Assembly: GCA_041484525.1 (NCBI GenBank)
Contig: JBGPHT010000016.1
Coordinates: forward strand, 1 to 64,000
From: JBGPHT01 sp041484525
GTDB lineage: Bacteria > Acidobacteriota > Terriglobia > Bryobacterales > Bryobacteraceae
Direction of reading: 5' to 3'
DNA: 64,000 nucleotides
The position numbers were made by a program, and so were the translations under genes. Numbering within the stretch: position 1 is the first letter of the stretch; each line of letters opens with the position of its first letter. This document shows positions 40,574-49,320 of the stretch, piece after piece. The notes under the pieces are model-generated. The model worked only from the letters and a program-made list of their open reading frames with translations. It was not told the DNA's origin and searched no databases.

Positions 40574-41719
40574 ATGAGGATCAAATCGTATTTTTCGCGA
40601 ACCGTGGAAGACGCCATGACCTCGGCGCGGCAGGAATTAGGCCCCGACGCGATGCTCGTCAACAGCCACCAGTCCTCGCCTGAAAGCCGGCATCTGGGCG
40701 CGTACGAGGTAGTCTTCGCTACGGATTTGAACCTGGGCGAACATCCCCCGGAGACGCCGTCCGAGCCCGGCAGTCAATCGAGCACACGCCTCTCCACGGA
40801 AGTGGGGGAATTGAAGAAGGAACTGGAGGGCATGCGCCGCGCGATATCGCGCTCGGCATTTGTTTCGGCGCAATGGATCGGAGCGCCCCCGGACGCTACC
40901 GAAGCCTACAACGTGCTCACGGACAACGAGGTCTCGGCGGAGCTGGCGCGCGAGATCGTGCATGCCGCCGCCGCCCGCGTGGCCGGACCAGGGCAACCGG
41001 CGGGCCAGCCGGCTCAACGGCTGAACCCGGCTGCCTTCCAAAGAGCGCTGGCCGAGGAAATCGAATCGCGCATTACGGCGAAGCCTGTGCTGGGGCGCGG
41101 CGAAGCGCGGCCTCGGATCGTGGCGCTGGTCGGCCCGCCCGGGGCCGGCAAGACGACCACCCTCGTCAAACTGGCGGTCAATTACGGGCTGGCGTGCCGC
41201 AGGCCCGCCATGCTGCTCTCGGTCGACACGTATCGGGTGGCTGCCGCCGAGCAGTTACGCTCCTATGCGGCCATCCTCGGCGTCGCGTTCCAGTTACTCG
41301 AAACCTTGCCGGCGCTGGCGCAGGCGATCGAGGAGCACCGCGGCAAGGACCTGATCCTGATCGATACGCCCGGATTCTGTTTCGGCGATATGGATGTTCC
41401 GGCGGCGCTGGCCCACCTGCTTTCGACGCGCGGCGACATCGACACTCAGCTCGTGCTTTCCGCATCCACCAAGCCGGCCGACCTGGCCCGGATGGTGGAT
41501 GAGTATGAAATCTTCCGTCCGCAAAAGCTGCTGTTCACCAAGCTGGATGAGACGGGATCGTTCGGTCCCATCCTCAACGAGGTAGCGCGCACGGGCAAGG
41601 CACTCTCCTTCTTCACTGCCGGACAACGCATACCGGAGGACATCGAGGAGGCGGGCCCGGGCCGGCTGGCGAAACTGGTGTTGTCGGGCGGATGCGCGCG
41701 GGCGCGGTCGGCGGCTTAG
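40574..41719 (+). CDS. flhF: FlhF, SRP-type GTPase for flagellar placement
   Basis: 381 residues. N-terminal basic domain 'MRIKSYFSRTVEDAMTSARQELGPDAMLVNSH', then an NG domain with P-loop GPPGAGKTTT (about 181), 'SVDTYRVAAAEQLRSYAAILGV', 'LILIDTPG' and 'FTKLDETGSFG'. FlhF determines where and when flagella are built. A CAGGAG sits 10 bases before the ATG. The usual partner flhG is not between this gene and fliA, where it commonly lies. Confidence 0.93.
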   Translation: MRIKSYFSRTVEDAMTSARQELGPDAMLVNSHQSSPESRHLGAYEVVFATDLNLGEHPPETPSEPGSQSSTRLSTEVGELKKELEGMRRAISRSAFVSAQWIGAPPDATEAYNVLTDNEVSAELAREIVHAAAARVAGPGQPAGQPAQRLNPAAFQRALAEEIESRITAKPVLGRGEARPRIVALVGPPGAGKTTTLVKLAVNYGLACRRPAMLLSVDTYRVAAAEQLRSYAAILGVAFQLLETLPALAQAIEEHRGKDLILIDTPGFCFGDMDVPAALAHLLSTRGDIDTQLVLSASTKPADLARMVDEYEIFRPQKLLFTKLDETGSFGPILNEVARTGKALSFFTAGQRIPEDIEEAGPGRLAKLVLSGGCARARSAA

Positions 41720-41741
41720 GAGCTGTGAATGGCGGAACCCA

Positions 41742-42497
41742 ATGTACGCATATGCGGTTTCTGACGTGATTAACGAAGACGAGCGCGAGCGGCTGATCCT
41801 GGAACACCTGCCCCAGGTGCGCTTGATTGCGCGCCGGATACAGGAGCGCCTCCCGGAGAATATCTGCATCGAGGACCTGATCTCCACCGGAGTCATCGGG
41901 CTGATCTCGGCCATCGACAACTTCGACCCGGCCCACAAAGTGAAGTTGAAGACGTACGCGGAGTACAAGATCCGCGGCGCCATTCTCGACAGCCTGCGGG
42001 GCCTGGATTGGGCGCCGCGGCAGAAGCGGCGGAAGTCCAAGCAAATCGAGGCCGCGATCGCCGTGTTGGAACAGCATCTGCACCGCGCACCCACCGAAGA
42101 AGAGATTGCGGCTCAACTCGACCTTTCGCTCGCCGAGTATCACGAGTGGCTGGTGGAAATTCGGGGCTTGAACATCGCCAGCCTGGAATATTCGGGCAAC
42201 GATCAGGGGAAGGACCTGCTGCAGTATCTTCCCGACAAGCAGGAGGACCTGCCCTCGACGCTCCTCGAGCGTTCCGAGCTGGAGCGTCTGCTGGCGGAAG
42301 GCATCGACAAGATCCCCGAAATCGAGCGCACCGTCCTCAGCCTCTACTACAACGAGGAACTCACGCTCCGCGAGATCGCACAGATCGTAAAGCTGCATGA
42401 ATCCCGCATCTCACAGTTGAAATCTCAGGCGATCCTGCGGCTGCGCAGTCAACTGGCGGTGCAATGGCCGGTGACTCGCGGCATGGTGACGGCATGA
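41742..42497 (+). CDS. fliA: FliA, flagellar sigma-28 factor
   Basis: 251 residues. Regions 2 ('LPQVRLIARRIQERLPENICIEDLISTGVIGLISAIDNFDP', 'LKTYAEYKIRGAILDSLRGLDWAPR'), 3 and 4 ('LPSTLLERSELERLLAEGIDKIPEIERTVLSLYYNEELTLREIAQIVKLHESRISQLKSQAI') are complete and of FliA/SigD/WhiG type. It should read the sigma-28 promoters seen upstream of fliK, flgM and the sigma-54 activator. The Shine-Dalgarno is weak (GGCGGA, 5 bases before ATG). Stop overlaps the next gene (ATGA). Confidence 0.95.
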   Translation: MYAYAVSDVINEDERERLILEHLPQVRLIARRIQERLPENICIEDLISTGVIGLISAIDNFDPAHKVKLKTYAEYKIRGAILDSLRGLDWAPRQKRRKSKQIEAAIAVLEQHLHRAPTEEEIAAQLDLSLAEYHEWLVEIRGLNIASLEYSGNDQGKDLLQYLPDKQEDLPSTLLERSELERLLAEGIDKIPEIERTVLSLYYNEELTLREIAQIVKLHESRISQLKSQAILRLRSQLAVQWPVTRGMVTA

Positions 42498-43393
42498 GTC
42501 CGGATGAACCGAACGGGCAGTTGCGGCTGGATGCCACCGCAAATTCCCGGGAACTGATCGATCAGTGGGTGAACACACTGGCGCAGGTTCTGGAATCGAT
42601 GACGGACCAGAAGCCGAGTACCCGCTGGCAGGCCGTCAGCGGGACCTTGGAGGAAGTCGGCCCGCCTCAGGGGCCGGGTGAAGAGATCGAGGTAATGTGG
42701 TGGCAGCAGGCGCTCAACACGGAGTCCGACGCCATCATTTGGATCGGCGCCCAGCGGGCGACGTGGTTGGAAGCGGGCGGCCTGACGCTGAAAGCCGCCG
42801 GCCTCGAAACCGTCGAGCTGTCCGAAGCGCGCAACACATGGTGCGAAATCCTGGGCCAGACGTCGTCACCCGTCGCCCGTTCGATCAGTGCAATGGTCGG
42901 GCGCGAGGTGAACTGGCAAACCGGAACGGAACCGGAGCAGGCTCCAGGTGTGCTGCAATGGGCGTCCGTCTTCCTCGCATTCGCGGGCGAGCCTTTGCCG
43001 CCGTTGCTGGTCGGAGTGAGTCCCAAGCTAGTGGAATTGATCTCGGCGCCGCCCGCCCCATCCGAATCCGAGGGGCGAGAGCCGGAAGCCGCGACGCCCG
43101 ATCCGCTCGATGGACCCTCTGTCCCGTTGACCTCCCGGACGCTCGATCTACTCCTCGATGTGGACCTGCCGATCAGCATTTCGTTCGGCACGGCCGAACT
43201 GACGGTGAAGGATGTCTTGAAACTCACCACCGGGTCGATCGTCGAGCTGAACCGCGGGGTCAACGATCCGGTCGAGGTGCTGGTGAACCGCTGCCTGATC
43301 GCGCACGGCGAGGTGGTGGTGGTGGAGGGCAACTATGGAGTGAGAATCCAGAAGATTGCCAGCCGCCAGGACCGCCTGCGGAGCATCCGATGA
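42494..43393 (+). CDS. fliN: FliN/FliY-like motor switch protein with long N-terminal domain
   Basis: 299 residues from ATG 42494 (overlap with the fliA stop); an in-frame ATG at 42464 lies within fliA. The C-terminal about 80 residues form a SpoA/FliN domain ('LPISISFGTAELTVKDVLKLTTGSIVELNRGVNDPVEVLVNRCLIAHGEVVVVEGNYGVRI'). The N-terminal about 200 residues are unlike FliM and only vaguely recall the CheC-like part of FliY ('RNTWCEILGQTSSPVARSISAMVGREV'). A Pro/Glu/Ser linker (about 195-220) joins them. It is a second SpoA protein besides 35000-35245 and may replace or join it in the C ring. Confidence 0.75.
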   Translation: MSPDEPNGQLRLDATANSRELIDQWVNTLAQVLESMTDQKPSTRWQAVSGTLEEVGPPQGPGEEIEVMWWQQALNTESDAIIWIGAQRATWLEAGGLTLKAAGLETVELSEARNTWCEILGQTSSPVARSISAMVGREVNWQTGTEPEQAPGVLQWASVFLAFAGEPLPPLLVGVSPKLVELISAPPAPSESEGREPEAATPDPLDGPSVPLTSRTLDLLLDVDLPISISFGTAELTVKDVLKLTTGSIVELNRGVNDPVEVLVNRCLIAHGEVVVVEGNYGVRIQKIASRQDRLRSIR

Positions 43394-43779
43394 ACGTGAT
43401 TCCCTTCGCTCTCCTGGCCGGCTTCGCTTTGGCTGCGGTCGCCGCGAGTCTGTTTGCGATCTTCCGCGCCCACATCCTGGTTCACGTCACCGAACGGCGC
43501 GCGCAGGCCGGCGTCGAGGAATCCGAAGCGGCCATAAGAACCCTCCGCGTTGCGCTCGACGGGCTCTCTGAAGAACTTCAAGAAGTCCGGCAGCAGCCAC
43601 AGGTCGTCATGGCGTCCGCGACTCCCAAGCCCGGACTCAACCTGAGCAAGCGATCGCAGGCTCTCCGCATGCACCGCCGCGGCGACACTGCCCAGGTGAT
43701 CGCGACGTCCTTGCAAGTGCCGCAGCAGGAAGTCGACCTGCTGTTGAAGGTACATCGGATCCTGATCAGCAATCTCTAG
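43390..43779 (+). CDS. DUF2802/DUF6115-like membrane-anchored protein
   Basis: 129 residues from ATG 43390, overlapping the previous stop by 4 bases. N-terminal membrane helix (VIPFALLAGFALAAVAASLFAIF), a coiled-coil-like middle (SEAAIRTLRVALDGLSEELQEVRQQ), and a C-terminal helix-turn-helix-like 'RSQALRMHRRGDTAQVIATSLQVPQQEVDLLLKVHRIL'. This form, TM helix plus short HTH-like tail, occurs in flagellar operons as DUF2802/DUF6115; function is unknown. It is the last gene of the flagellar run by overlap; 56 bases separate it from the MoxR gene. Confidence 0.65.
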   Translation: MNVIPFALLAGFALAAVAASLFAIFRAHILVHVTERRAQAGVEESEAAIRTLRVALDGLSEELQEVRQQPQVVMASATPKPGLNLSKRSQALRMHRRGDTAQVIATSLQVPQQEVDLLLKVHRILISNL

Positions 43780-43835
43780 CCTTCCGCCCCGGACGCATGC
43801 GCGGCTTCGCCGTACACCATAATAGGAGTAACGCT

Positions 43836-44678
43836 ATGACGGTCGAGATCGAAGGCGTCACGTTACATCTCGCGCATCCGGACGAGCTCACTGTCCAATG
43901 GGTGGGACAGGACGAGTTGATGCGGCAACTCCTGGCCGCATGGATGGTAGTGAACGATCAGGATCTCCCCATGAACCCGCGGCTTCTGGGAAAGCCGGGC
44001 GTGGGAAAGACTACGCTCGCCTATGCCGCCGGCCGGCGCATGGGCCGCGACGTCTACATCCTGCAGGCCACCATGGACACCCGGCCGGAAGATCTGCTGG
44101 TCACACCAGTCATCGAAGGCGGGGGCACGCTGCGGTATGTGGCGTCGCCGCTGGTTACGGCCATGATCCGCGGCGGCGTCGCCATTGTGGACGAAGGTAA
44201 CCGCATGAGCGAAAAGAGCTGGGCGAGTCTGGCGCCGCTGCTCGACAACCGTCGCTACGTGGAATCGATCGTGGCCGGTATCAAGATCAAGGCGCATCCG
44301 CAATTTCGGCTGGTGGCGACCATGAACGACGATGCGTCCACGTTCGAGCTGCCGGAGTACATTCATTCGCGGCTCCAGCCGCAGATCTTCATCGATTTTC
44401 CGGAGCGCGACGAAGAGTTGCACATCCTTCGCGAGAACCTGCCCTTCGCCGAAGAGCGGATCTTGATCTATGTCACGAATTTTCTCCAGATGGCCCATGC
44501 CGCCGACGAGCGCTACACGGTGCGCGACGGCATCAACGTGGCCCGGTTTGCCATTAAGCTGAAGAGCCTGGCTACCCAGCGCACGCACGAGGCGGAAGCG
44601 CTGGAAATCGCCATCACCCAGGTCTTGGGCGAGGAAGCGCTGCGCTATGTCCGGCGAGATCGACCTTCCGCTTCCTGA
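43836..44678 (+). CDS. MoxR-type AAA+ ATPase
   Basis: 280 residues from ATG 43836 with an AGGAG 7-11 bases upstream. Walker A GKPGVGKTT (about 50), Walker B 'GVAIVDEGNRM', sensor 1 'LVATMNDD' and 'EYIHSRLQPQIFIDFP' with the arginine region are those of the MoxR branch. MoxR ATPases work as chaperones or remodellers for a partner encoded next door, often with VWA proteins. Here the partner appears to be the 611-residue protein whose gene overlaps this one by 32 bases. No VWA gene is adjacent. It may share the flagellar transcript. Confidence 0.88.
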   Translation: MTVEIEGVTLHLAHPDELTVQWVGQDELMRQLLAAWMVVNDQDLPMNPRLLGKPGVGKTTLAYAAGRRMGRDVYILQATMDTRPEDLLVTPVIEGGGTLRYVASPLVTAMIRGGVAIVDEGNRMSEKSWASLAPLLDNRRYVESIVAGIKIKAHPQFRLVATMNDDASTFELPEYIHSRLQPQIFIDFPERDEELHILRENLPFAEERILIYVTNFLQMAHAADERYTVRDGINVARFAIKLKSLATQRTHEAEALEIAITQVLGEEALRYVRRDRPSAS

Positions 44679-46482
44679 TCCCGGCAGCCGCACGCGCGGC
44701 CGGTTCACGTATTTCCCGGTCGTGCCCGGCCGCGTGGAGTTCGCCGTCGAAGTGCGGCAGGCGATCCTGCGCGAGCAGCCGGAGGTCATCGCGCTCGAAC
44801 TGCCCGCTTCCCTGCAGCGCGTCTGGCTGCGTGCCGTCGCCCGGCTGCCCGAGATTTCCGTCCTGTTCTACCCCGATGAGACAGCGGGCGAGGACCAGGC
44901 CGTCTACGTTCCGGTCGAGCCGTCCGACCCATTTACCGAGGCCATCCGCACGGGGCTCGAAATCGGAGCCGAAATTGTTTTCGCCGATCCCGAGGCAGCC
45001 GAGCGTCCCCACCTGCGCGATTCCTACCCGGACACGTATGCCGTGCGTCACATCGGTCTGGCACGATACGTCGATGCGTACCGGATCTATCCACAGCCCC
45101 GAACCGCCGAGATCGCGCGCCACGCGGCCGGCATCGCCTGGAAACTGCAGGGCGCCAATCCGTCGGCCCGGGTGATGATCGTGATCTCGCTCAACCTCCT
45201 CGATCCGGTGCTCGACGCCATGCAGGAGCCGCAGGCGCAGCCCATGGCGCGCTCGCATCGCGAAGGCGTGCAGGTGCTGAATCCGCACCCGGAATGCCTG
45301 GGCGAGATCACCGCCGAATATCCGGCCCTCCAGTGGCGCTACGAGACCTTCCGCAATCTGCTGACGGATGCGCGCCTGATCGATCGCCGGCACGCGCAGC
45401 TCGCCGTTTTCCGCGATGCGGAGAAGGAGTATGAGGCCTCCACCGGCGAGCGCGTTACCCACTGGCAGCGGCGCCTACTGGCGCGCTATGCCCGCAACCT
45501 CGCGCTCATCGCCAATGAACTCTCGGCCGGCATTTTCGATCTCACCGTGGCCGCCCGCGCCATCGCCGACGACAACTACGCCTGGGACGTGTGGGAGATC
45601 GCCAGCCGCTACCCGCCGCAGAAGACGGAATCGGACGTGATGACGGTGCGGATCTCGGGCGAAGAAGTGTGGATCGACACGCGGCGCATCCGCCTGCGGC
45701 GCCGCCTTCCCAGCACGAAACGGCGGATGCGGCCGTACGGCCTCAAACGCCGGAAAAAGGAAGCCGTTCCCGGAGAATGGGCCAGCCAGTTGAATGGCGC
45801 GGCCATCTGCTCCTACCCGCCGGAAGACCTGGTGATCGAAGATTACGGCCGCTTCTTAAAGAAGAAGGGCAAGAGCATTCTTTCTGAAGAGCGCGTACAG
45901 GTGGAGCCGTTCACCACGTCGATTCTGGACGGCATCGACATGCGGGAGACGATCCGCCGCTGGTACGAAGGCCGAATCTACGTCCGCCAGTTCCAAAAGA
46001 TTCAGGGGGAAGTGGGCTCGGTGGTGGTGATTTTCGACGAGGATCGCGACAATCGCTACCCGTACATGACCACGTGGCTTGGTGAAAATCAGAACGAATC
46101 CGACATGGCGTTCTATTCCACATTTCCATTCGACCGGCTGGTGGGCCCTGGTATCGGCCGTGCGGAGTATGGCGGTTTCCTGATGAGTCTTCCGCCGCGG
46201 CGCATGTACGACGTCTGGCAGGATGCGGATTACGAATTCGCCGAGTCGAAATCGGAGCGTCTGCTGCTGGCCGCGGTGGATTATTCGATTCACCGGCACG
46301 TGGTCTACGTGGCCGCCAAGCCGCCGCGCACGATTTTCAAGACCATCGCTTCCCGCGTCGGCCGCACCATCATCTACATTCCCATCGGCCAGCTTTCGCC
46401 GGTGTCGCTGAAAAAGATTCGCGTCGTCCACGTGCTGGACGGCTACGAAAAACGAGAAAACGCCAAAGACTATTTGTGGTGA
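44647..46482 (+). CDS. Uncharacterised 611-residue protein partnered with MoxR (TraB/DUF5682-like N-terminus)
   Basis: ATG 44647 is the only plausible start; it lies inside the MoxR gene. The N-terminal about 200 residues ('FAVEVRQAILREQPEVIALELPASLQ', 'AVYVPVEPSDPFTEAIRTGLEIGAEIVFADPE') resemble the 'asks whether a high-energy ester/peptide is cleaved' fold of TraB/ChaN/DUF5682 proteins, which are also found next to MoxR genes. The middle (about 215-330) is helical. The C-terminal third has 'SYPPEDLVIEDYGRFLKKKGKSIL', 'FTTSILDGIDMRETIRRWYEGRIYV' and 'GSVVVIFDEDRDNRYPYMTTWL', for which I know no family. No signal peptide or membrane helix. Function unknown; the similarity is from memory. Confidence 0.75.
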   Translation: MSGEIDLPLPDPGSRTRGRFTYFPVVPGRVEFAVEVRQAILREQPEVIALELPASLQRVWLRAVARLPEISVLFYPDETAGEDQAVYVPVEPSDPFTEAIRTGLEIGAEIVFADPEAAERPHLRDSYPDTYAVRHIGLARYVDAYRIYPQPRTAEIARHAAGIAWKLQGANPSARVMIVISLNLLDPVLDAMQEPQAQPMARSHREGVQVLNPHPECLGEITAEYPALQWRYETFRNLLTDARLIDRRHAQLAVFRDAEKEYEASTGERVTHWQRRLLARYARNLALIANELSAGIFDLTVAARAIADDNYAWDVWEIASRYPPQKTESDVMTVRISGEEVWIDTRRIRLRRRLPSTKRRMRPYGLKRRKKEAVPGEWASQLNGAAICSYPPEDLVIEDYGRFLKKKGKSILSEERVQVEPFTTSILDGIDMRETIRRWYEGRIYVRQFQKIQGEVGSVVVIFDEDRDNRYPYMTTWLGENQNESDMAFYSTFPFDRLVGPGIGRAEYGGFLMSLPPRRMYDVWQDADYEFAESKSERLLLAAVDYSIHRHVVYVAAKPPRTIFKTIASRVGRTIIYIPIGQLSPVSLKKIRVVHVLDGYEKRENAKDYLW

Positions 46483-46582
46483 CCCGGCCCTCGATACCCC
46501 AGACCCGACGCAGCCCTGAGTGTGCGTTTCTTATCGTTGCGATACAGCGACTCGGCCATATCATATGGCCCTAAGGGTGACC

Positions 46583-47336
46583 ATGCGACATTCCAGGTCT
46601 TGTTCTCTTTTCGGAGCGTCCCCACTGCCGGGCGCAGCGATTTCGATCGCCTTGTTCGTATTCTGCCCGCGGCCCGTCGCGGCCTCCACCGTGGTCGTGC
46701 AGCCGATCCATGTCTGCAACAACGCGGGTGCGAACTGCGGCGACGCCGGCAACCAGTTGTTCACGGCGGCCACCAACACCATTTGGGCGAATGCCGGAGT
46801 CAACGTGATGTTCCTCCCCTTCACTTCGGTGAACAACACCGCCTTGCAGGTGATCGACAATGCCGCCGATCTGGCGGCTCTGTTTGGCGACGCCTCGGCC
46901 AATTCCAGCGCCACGCTCATTTCGATGTGGTTTGTCACGCTTATCAACGATTGCGGCGGTGGGGCGGCATTCGGCTGCGCCAATACGCCCGGCAACCGAA
47001 TCGCGATCGATGACGATACGTTCACATTCAACGGCTGGCGTGGGGCGGATCGATACTATCGCACGTGAGATCGGCCACAGTCTCGGGCTGCCGCATTGTA
47101 ACGACGCCGACCGGCTCGAAGCGGCAGCCTGCGGCGCCGATTTCCTCATGCGGTCCGCCGGACGCACGATTCCGGCCGCAGTCGGCGATATCGACCCCAA
47201 TGGACTGAAACTGGACAAGCTCTCGGCCGTCGAAAGAGCCGCCGCGCTGCGCAGTCCGCTGGTTCCGGAGCCTTCCACATGGCTACTCACTCTGGTTGTC
47301 GCGCCGCTATTCCTGCGGGCCCGGAAGCGCGGTTGA
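46583..47336 (+). pseudogene. Frameshifted PEP-CTERM zinc-metalloprotease-like gene
   Basis: The first frame (from ATG 46583; 46565 possible) encodes a signal peptide (AAISIALFVFCPRPVAAS) and a secreted domain, and stops at 47068. A one-base shift near 47045 leads into a frame with 'REIGHSLGLPH' and a C-terminal PEP-CTERM sorting signal (VPEPSTWLLTLVVAPLFLRARKRG), stop at 47336. The sequence flanks the matrixin/astacin-like zinc motif HExxHxxGxxH, but the first His is Arg (CGT against expected CAT/CAC). Frameshift plus lost ligand point to a dead gene, unless a sequencing error is involved. Confidence 0.6.
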
Positions 47337-47882
47337 CTTACGGAGGTTTCGGGAAGCTGCGGCTGGCGCTGTCGGTTGTGGCGTGGCTGGCAGTGGCGGC
47401 TCCCGTGCCGGATTCAAAGAATATCCCGCCCAAAGAGCGTGAGTATTTCTCGGCCGACCGCAATTACAGTTTGCGCCTCCGAACTCCGGATGAGTGGAAA
47501 ACCAAGAAGGTGGTCGCGCAACTACTCCGGCGTGGGAACGCCACGCTTTGGTCGACGATTCTTCCCCAGGAATACGGTCCTCGCTTCGCGGTAGTAGGCA
47601 ACGATGGCGCCGTACTGCTGTTCGACGAGTGGATCGACGTGGCAAGCCCGCTGGCACTGGTATTGCTGGATTCGCGCGGACAGATCGCCAAACAGACCAG
47701 CTTCCAGGAATTGGCGCGCCTTCTGAATGTTCCGGGAAACCCAGATCGTTTCCATGGCAAGCTTCGGTCCGTGGATGCAGGGCGAGCCTACGGTCGACAC
47801 GAAAATCGGCGCCGCTAAAATCAAGGCCGCCGGCAAGACGCTCGTCATCCGCCTATCCGATGGCCGAATCTCTATCGAATAA
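47333..47882 (+). pseudogene. Frameshifted exported-protein gene
   Basis: A TTG at 47333 overlaps the preceding stop (TTGA) and begins a signal-peptide-like MTYGGFGKLRLALSVVAWLAVAA. The frame remains natural to about 'SFQELARLLNV' near 47727. A one-base shift then gives 'RETQIVSMASFGPWMQGEPTVDTKIG...GKTLVIRLSDGRISIE' ending at 47880-47882, whereas the first frame continues as Arg-rich nonsense to 47818. The product would be about 180 residues, beta-rich and exported; no family is recognised. It ends directly against the convergent sigma-54 activator gene. Confidence 0.5.
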
Positions 47883-49247
47883 TCAGTTGGATGCCGCCAA
47901 CGATTCCAGGCTCTTGACCTTGGCCGACAATGTGGTGCGTTTGAGGTGCAGCATGTCGGCGGCAGCCTGCTTGTTCCCTCCGGTTTTTTGCAGCGCCTGA
48001 TCGAGGATGCTGCGCTCGATCCAAGCCAGCGTCTGCGCGTAATCCAGACCGCCGTCGGGAACGGCAATCAGGTGGGCTTCCGGCAGAACCGGGGTTCGCG
48101 CCGGGACGGGCATCGGAAAATCGCCGGGCCCGAGGACCGGCCGTTCCCCGCTGAGCGCCGTCGCCATTTCCACCGCGTTCTCCAACTGCCGGACATTCCC
48201 CGGCCACGAGTAACTGCATAGGCGGTCGGCCGCCTCGAGGGAGATGGACTTGACCGGAATTTCTTCGATCCGGCAAATCTTGTCGACGAAGTACCGGGCC
48301 AGCAGGCTGATGTCGGACCGCCTCTGGCGCAGCGGCGGCATCTGGATCGGCACCACATTCAGCCGGTAATATAGGTCCTCGCGGAACCGGCCCTCGCGGA
48401 CGCGGTCCGTCAAATCGCAGTTTGTAGCCGCCACCACACGCGCGTCGGCGCGAATGGTCTCGGAGCTGCCGAGCCGCTGAAATTCCCGCTCCTGAAGCAC
48501 GCGGAGTAACTTGGCCTGCAGTTCGAGCGGCATATCGCCGATTTCGTCCAGGAATAGGGTGCCGCCCTGCGCCTGCTCGAAGCGGCCGGCGCGGGCCTGA
48601 ATGGCCCCGGTAAACGCGCCCCGGACGTGGCCGAACAGCTCGTCTTCGAGCAGGTTCTCCGGCAGGGCGCTGCAATTCACGGCAACCCACGGCCCGCGGC
48701 GGCGGGGTCCGGCCAAGTGGAGAGCGCGTGCGGCGATTTCCTTCCCGGTGCCCGTCTCGCCCGTTATCAGGACGGTAGCGCGGCGTCCGCCGACCATGCG
48801 GATCAAATGCGCGACTTGGCGGATTTCAGGGCTGTCGCCCACCAGCAGGTCTTCCCAATCTTCCCGAGCTACGTGTTCCACCAACCGGACCAGGTCCCGG
48901 CTGGATCTCTCCTCGATAGCCCGGGAAATCTGTTCGTACACCCTATCGTCGGCATCCAGGAATCCGCACACGCCGAGACGCACCAGCCGGACCGCGTCCG
49001 ATACCTTGGCTTGTGGGTCCCTAATAAGGACCGGGGTGGTGGGTGCAAAACGTTGTACCTCTTCAAACAGGTCATCCGGAAGCCAGTCGGGCATCGGAAA
49101 ATCCAACACTGCCGCGTCGTAATGAGTATGTCGTAGCTGGTCGATCGCCCGGTCCGGGGGCCGGTATTCGAAGCTCCAGGGGGAATTGCGGCCTTCAGAC
49201 GGGGTCTGGGGGGAAGCGCTGATCCACAATACTCGTTTCGCGTCCAT
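47883..49247 (-). CDS. Sigma-54-dependent activator, FleQ/FlbD-like, probably flagellar
   Basis: 454 residues. The N-terminal about 115 residues look like a degenerate receiver: one Asp is kept in 'AAVLDFPMPD', but the acidic pocket and the conserved Thr/Lys are missing ('RVLWISASPQ', 'VLIRDPQ', 'GVCGFLDADD'), as in FleQ. The AAA+ domain is complete: GETGTGKE, intact GAFTGA, 'GGTLFLDEIGDM'. A Fis-type HTH ends the protein ('GGNKQAAADMLHLKRTTLSAKV'). It likely activates sigma-54 flagellar promoters without phosphorylation. A near-consensus sigma-28 promoter precedes it, so it is also a target of FliA. Confidence 0.85.
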   Translation of the reverse strand: MDAKRVLWISASPQTPSEGRNSPWSFEYRPPDRAIDQLRHTHYDAAVLDFPMPDWLPDDLFEEVQRFAPTTPVLIRDPQAKVSDAVRLVRLGVCGFLDADDRVYEQISRAIEERSSRDLVRLVEHVAREDWEDLLVGDSPEIRQVAHLIRMVGGRRATVLITGETGTGKEIAARALHLAGPRRRGPWVAVNCSALPENLLEDELFGHVRGAFTGAIQARAGRFEQAQGGTLFLDEIGDMPLELQAKLLRVLQEREFQRLGSSETIRADARVVAATNCDLTDRVREGRFREDLYYRLNVVPIQMPPLRQRRSDISLLARYFVDKICRIEEIPVKSISLEAADRLCSYSWPGNVRQLENAVEMATALSGERPVLGPGDFPMPVPARTPVLPEAHLIAVPDGGLDYAQTLAWIERSILDQALQKTGGNKQAAADMLHLKRTTLSAKVKSLESLAASN

Positions 49248-49260
49248 GGTTTCACAGCAG

Positions 49261-49287
49261 CTATCGGCAGAACGGCGGGAAACGTTA
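49261..49287 (-). promoter_or_regulatory. Sigma-28 (FliA) promoter of the sigma-54 activator gene
   Basis: On the minus strand TAACGTTT (49287-49280), 11 bases, GCCGATAG (49268-49261). This differs from the enterobacterial consensus TAAAGTTT-N11-GCCGATAA at one base in each octamer and has exact spacing. The start would be about 7 bases before the ATG at 49247, leaving a very short leader. Confidence 0.65.
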
Positions 49288-49320
49288 AGCGTCAGCGAAA
49301 GAATATTTGAACGTAAGGAC

